A stretch of DNA of 64,000 nucleotides. Origin: DASSUW01 sp963806395 (GTDB taxonomy: Bacteria > Actinomycetota > Thermoleophilia > Solirubrobacterales > Solirubrobacteraceae). Below, one piece after another: positions 62,269 through 64,000 of this stretch. Location of the stretch: the NCBI GenBank assembly GCA_963806395.1, contig CAWDYI010000013.1, positions 1 to 64,000 of the forward strand, in the 5' to 3' direction. Both the position numbers and the translations under genes were made by a program. The notes under the pieces are model-generated. The model saw only the letters and a program-made list of their open reading frames with translations, searched no databases and was not told where the DNA came from. The first letter of the stretch is position 1; each line of letters begins with the position of its first letter.

Positions 62269-64000
62269 CGTCGTAGCCGCCGTGGTGGCGGCTTCCGTTG
62301 ATGAAGAACGTGGGCGTGCCGGCAACGCCGCTCGCGTCGGCGCTCGCCACATCCTCGGTGACGCGCTCGAGGTACGCGCGGCGGTGGAGCTCGTCCTCGA
62401 AGCGGCTGACGTCGAGGCCGAGCTCCTGCGCGTGCCGCCGCAGGTCGAACGGCATCAGCCCGTCCTGGTCGGCGAGCAGCACGTCGTGCATCGCCCAGAA
62501 CGCGCCCTGGGCCGCCGCCGCCTCGGCGGCCTCGGCTGCCATCTGGGCGTTCGGATGCACGTCGTTGAGCGGAAGGTGGCGCCAGACGTAGCGCAGCTCG
62601 TCGCCGAAGTCCTCGAGCAACTCGCGGATGACGACCTCGGCCTGCCCGCAGTAGGGGCATTGGTAGTCGCCGTACTCGATCAGCGTGACCGGCGCGTCGG
62701 CCGAGCCGCGGATGTGGTCGCGCTCGGGATCGACCTCCTCGGCGAGGTCGAGCATGTCGTCCGCCGTGCCACTGATCTGGCGCGCGCGGACCGACTCGGG
62801 CAGCCGCGCGATCGCCCGGAACACGCCCCAGCTCACCAATGACGCCAGGATCGCGGCCCCCAGCACGCCCAGCTTCGCCTCGGCGAGCTGCTGTCCCTCG
62901 AAGGCATGGCTGGCGATCAGCAGCGAGACCGTGAACCCGATTCCGGCCACCGCTCCGCCACCGACGATCGACGGCCAGCTGATCGACGAGCTGCGGCCCG
63001 CGGAGAACGGACCGCGACGCGAGCCACGTGCCGGCGATCACGCCGAGCGGCTTGCCGACCACGTAGCCGAAGATGATCCCCAGCGTGATCGGCGAGGTGA
63101 CGGCGTCGGCGAGCAGCGCGCCGTCCACGTGGATGCCCGCGTTCGCCAGTGCGAACAGCGGCACGATCACGAAGCTCGTCCACGGATGCAGGCGGTACTG
63201 GAGCCGCTCGTTCGCGGAGATCGCCGACGCCACGCCGAGCTGGGCCGACCGCGCGAGCTCGGGCGTGGGCTGCTCGCGGAACGAGCGCGTCAGCTCGGTC
63301 ACCCGCTCGAGGTCCGTGCGCGCCGGCGGATACGCGCTCGTCACGAGACCGACTGCGAGCCCGGCGATGACCGGATCGATCCCCGACTCGTAGAGCGCGA
63401 CCCACACCGCCACGCCGACGACCGCGGCGGCCGGCCCACGCCACGCGACCGGGCGCGTAGCGCAGCGCGAGCAGGAAGGCGAAGAAGCCGGCTGCGAGCG
63501 CGAGCGGGCCGAGCGAGACGTGCTCGGTGTAGACCGTCGCGATCACGATCAGCGCGACGAGGTCGTCGATCACCACGAGCGTCAGGAGACGTACGACGCA
63601 GTCGCGTCGCTCCGGGCGCCACCAGCGCGAGCACGCCGAGCGCGAACGCCGTGTCGGTCGACATCGCGACGCCCCAGCCGCCGGCCCCGTCGCCGCCGGC
63701 GTTGAAGGCCAGGAAGATCAGGACCGGTAGTGACATGCCCGCTGCCGCGGCCAGCAGCGGGATCGCGATCCGCCGCCGCTCCCGCAGCGAACCGAGGTCG
63801 AGCTCGCGCTTGGCCTCGAGGCCGACGACGAGGAAGTAGAACGTCATCAGCCCCTGGTTGACCCACTCGCGCAGGTTGAGCGAGATGCCGTCGCCGCCGA
63901 GCCGGATCGAGAGCTCCGTCGTCCAGACGGACTCGTAGGAGTCCGACCACGGCGAGTTCGCCCACACCAGCGCGACGACGGTGGCGCCGAGCATCACGAC
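62192..64000 (-). CDS. nhaA: NhaA Na+/H+ antiporter fused to a DsbA-like thioredoxin domain (5' end outside window, several frameshifts)
   Basis: The NhaA part shows ANSPWSDSYESVWTTELSIR, EWVNQGLMTFYFLVVGLEAK, GWGVAMSTDTAFALGVLALV, LVVIDDLVALIVIATVYTEH (the ion-binding Asp pair in VIDD), and GIGFTVSLLIASHAF. A C-terminal DsbA-like domain follows, with VTLIEYGDYQCPYCGQAEVV and the cis-Pro GVAGTPTFFINGSRHHGG. Frame changes occur near 63600, 63440 and 63000; each side is open and conserved. Such NhaA-thioredoxin fusions are known in actinobacteria. The stop is TGA 62192. The fusion suggests thiol chemistry outside the membrane, coupled to or merely anchored by the antiporter. Confidence 0.85.

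Overview
This window is about 72-74 % GC and reads as a chromosomal segment of an actinobacterium. The best guess is the deep-branching Thermoleophilia/Solirubrobacterales group. That guess is an inference from gene order (tig-clpP-clpX ... valS-folC-ndk-maf-mreBCD-mrdA-rodA-rng-rplU-rpmA), codon use, GTG/TTG starts and frequent leaderless promoters. No rRNA or tRNA gene, insertion sequence, prophage or CRISPR array was seen.

Layout. (1) 1-14.3 kb, minus strand: a conserved block for growth and cell shape. It runs valS, folC, a 38-aa membrane peptide, a zinc-ribbon membrane protein, ndk, maf, mreB, mreC, mreD, mrdA, rodA, rng, rplU, rpmA. (2) 14.3-19.5 kb: accessory genes lying between valS and clpX. 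These are an Xre regulator with a nucleotidyltransferase (possible toxin-antitoxin pair), a TetR regulator with glpD, an AraC regulator with an alpha/alpha-toroid protein, and a PH-domain membrane protein. (3) 19.5-24.5 kb: clpX, clpP, tig, a 39-aa conserved-looking peptide, a sigma-70 factor with an unusual region 4.2, and a STAS protein. (4) 24.5-29 kb: phenylalanine hydroxylase with a divergent Lrp regulator, a PLP decarboxylase, a D,D-carboxypeptidase-like lipoprotein and a GntR regulator with its own palindromic operator. (5) 29-36 kb: glutathione transferase, acyl-CoA ligase, quinone oxidoreductase, DUF2269 protein, SDR, and a Baeyer-Villiger-type monooxygenase divergent from a TetR regulator across a perfect palindrome. 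(6) 36-39.1 kb: a metal operon of two-domain multicopper oxidase, ZIP transporter and DtxR/MntR regulator, followed by a structured RNA-like element. (7) 39.1-49.8 kb: an envelope and signalling region with an SDR, a GT39 mannosyltransferase divergent from a GT2-GtrA fusion, a secreted Gly/Ser protein, a DUF222-HNH protein, an operon of intradiol-dioxygenase lipoprotein, response regulator and histidine kinase, YceI, and a class A beta-lactamase-fold hydrolase. (8) 49.8-52.6 kb: xylulokinase, a VOC dioxygenase and an esterase. (9) 52.6-64 kb: a histidine kinase followed by two receiver proteins (HDOD and degenerate HD), an O-methyltransferase remnant, a DUF1080 protein, a GGDEF cyclase, a PBP, an unknown protein, an NAD-kinase-like protein and an NhaA-thioredoxin fusion running off the end.

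Three observations stand out. A 46-nt palindromic element occurs twice: once as the ndk leader and once in frame inside valS. A set of 11-bp-phased direct repeats occurs in only two divergent promoter regions seen here, which suggests a small regulon for the response regulator at 47 kb. Many start codons sit only 6-9 nt after a TAnnnT box, so leaderless transcription looks common.

Caution: at least eight conserved genes carry single-base frame changes (rpmA, rplU, rng, the PLP decarboxylase, probably the carboxypeptidase start, the GT39 enzyme, the 46-kb kinase, nhaA). These are more likely consensus errors than true pseudogenes. For such genes the coordinates give the whole reconstructed span.
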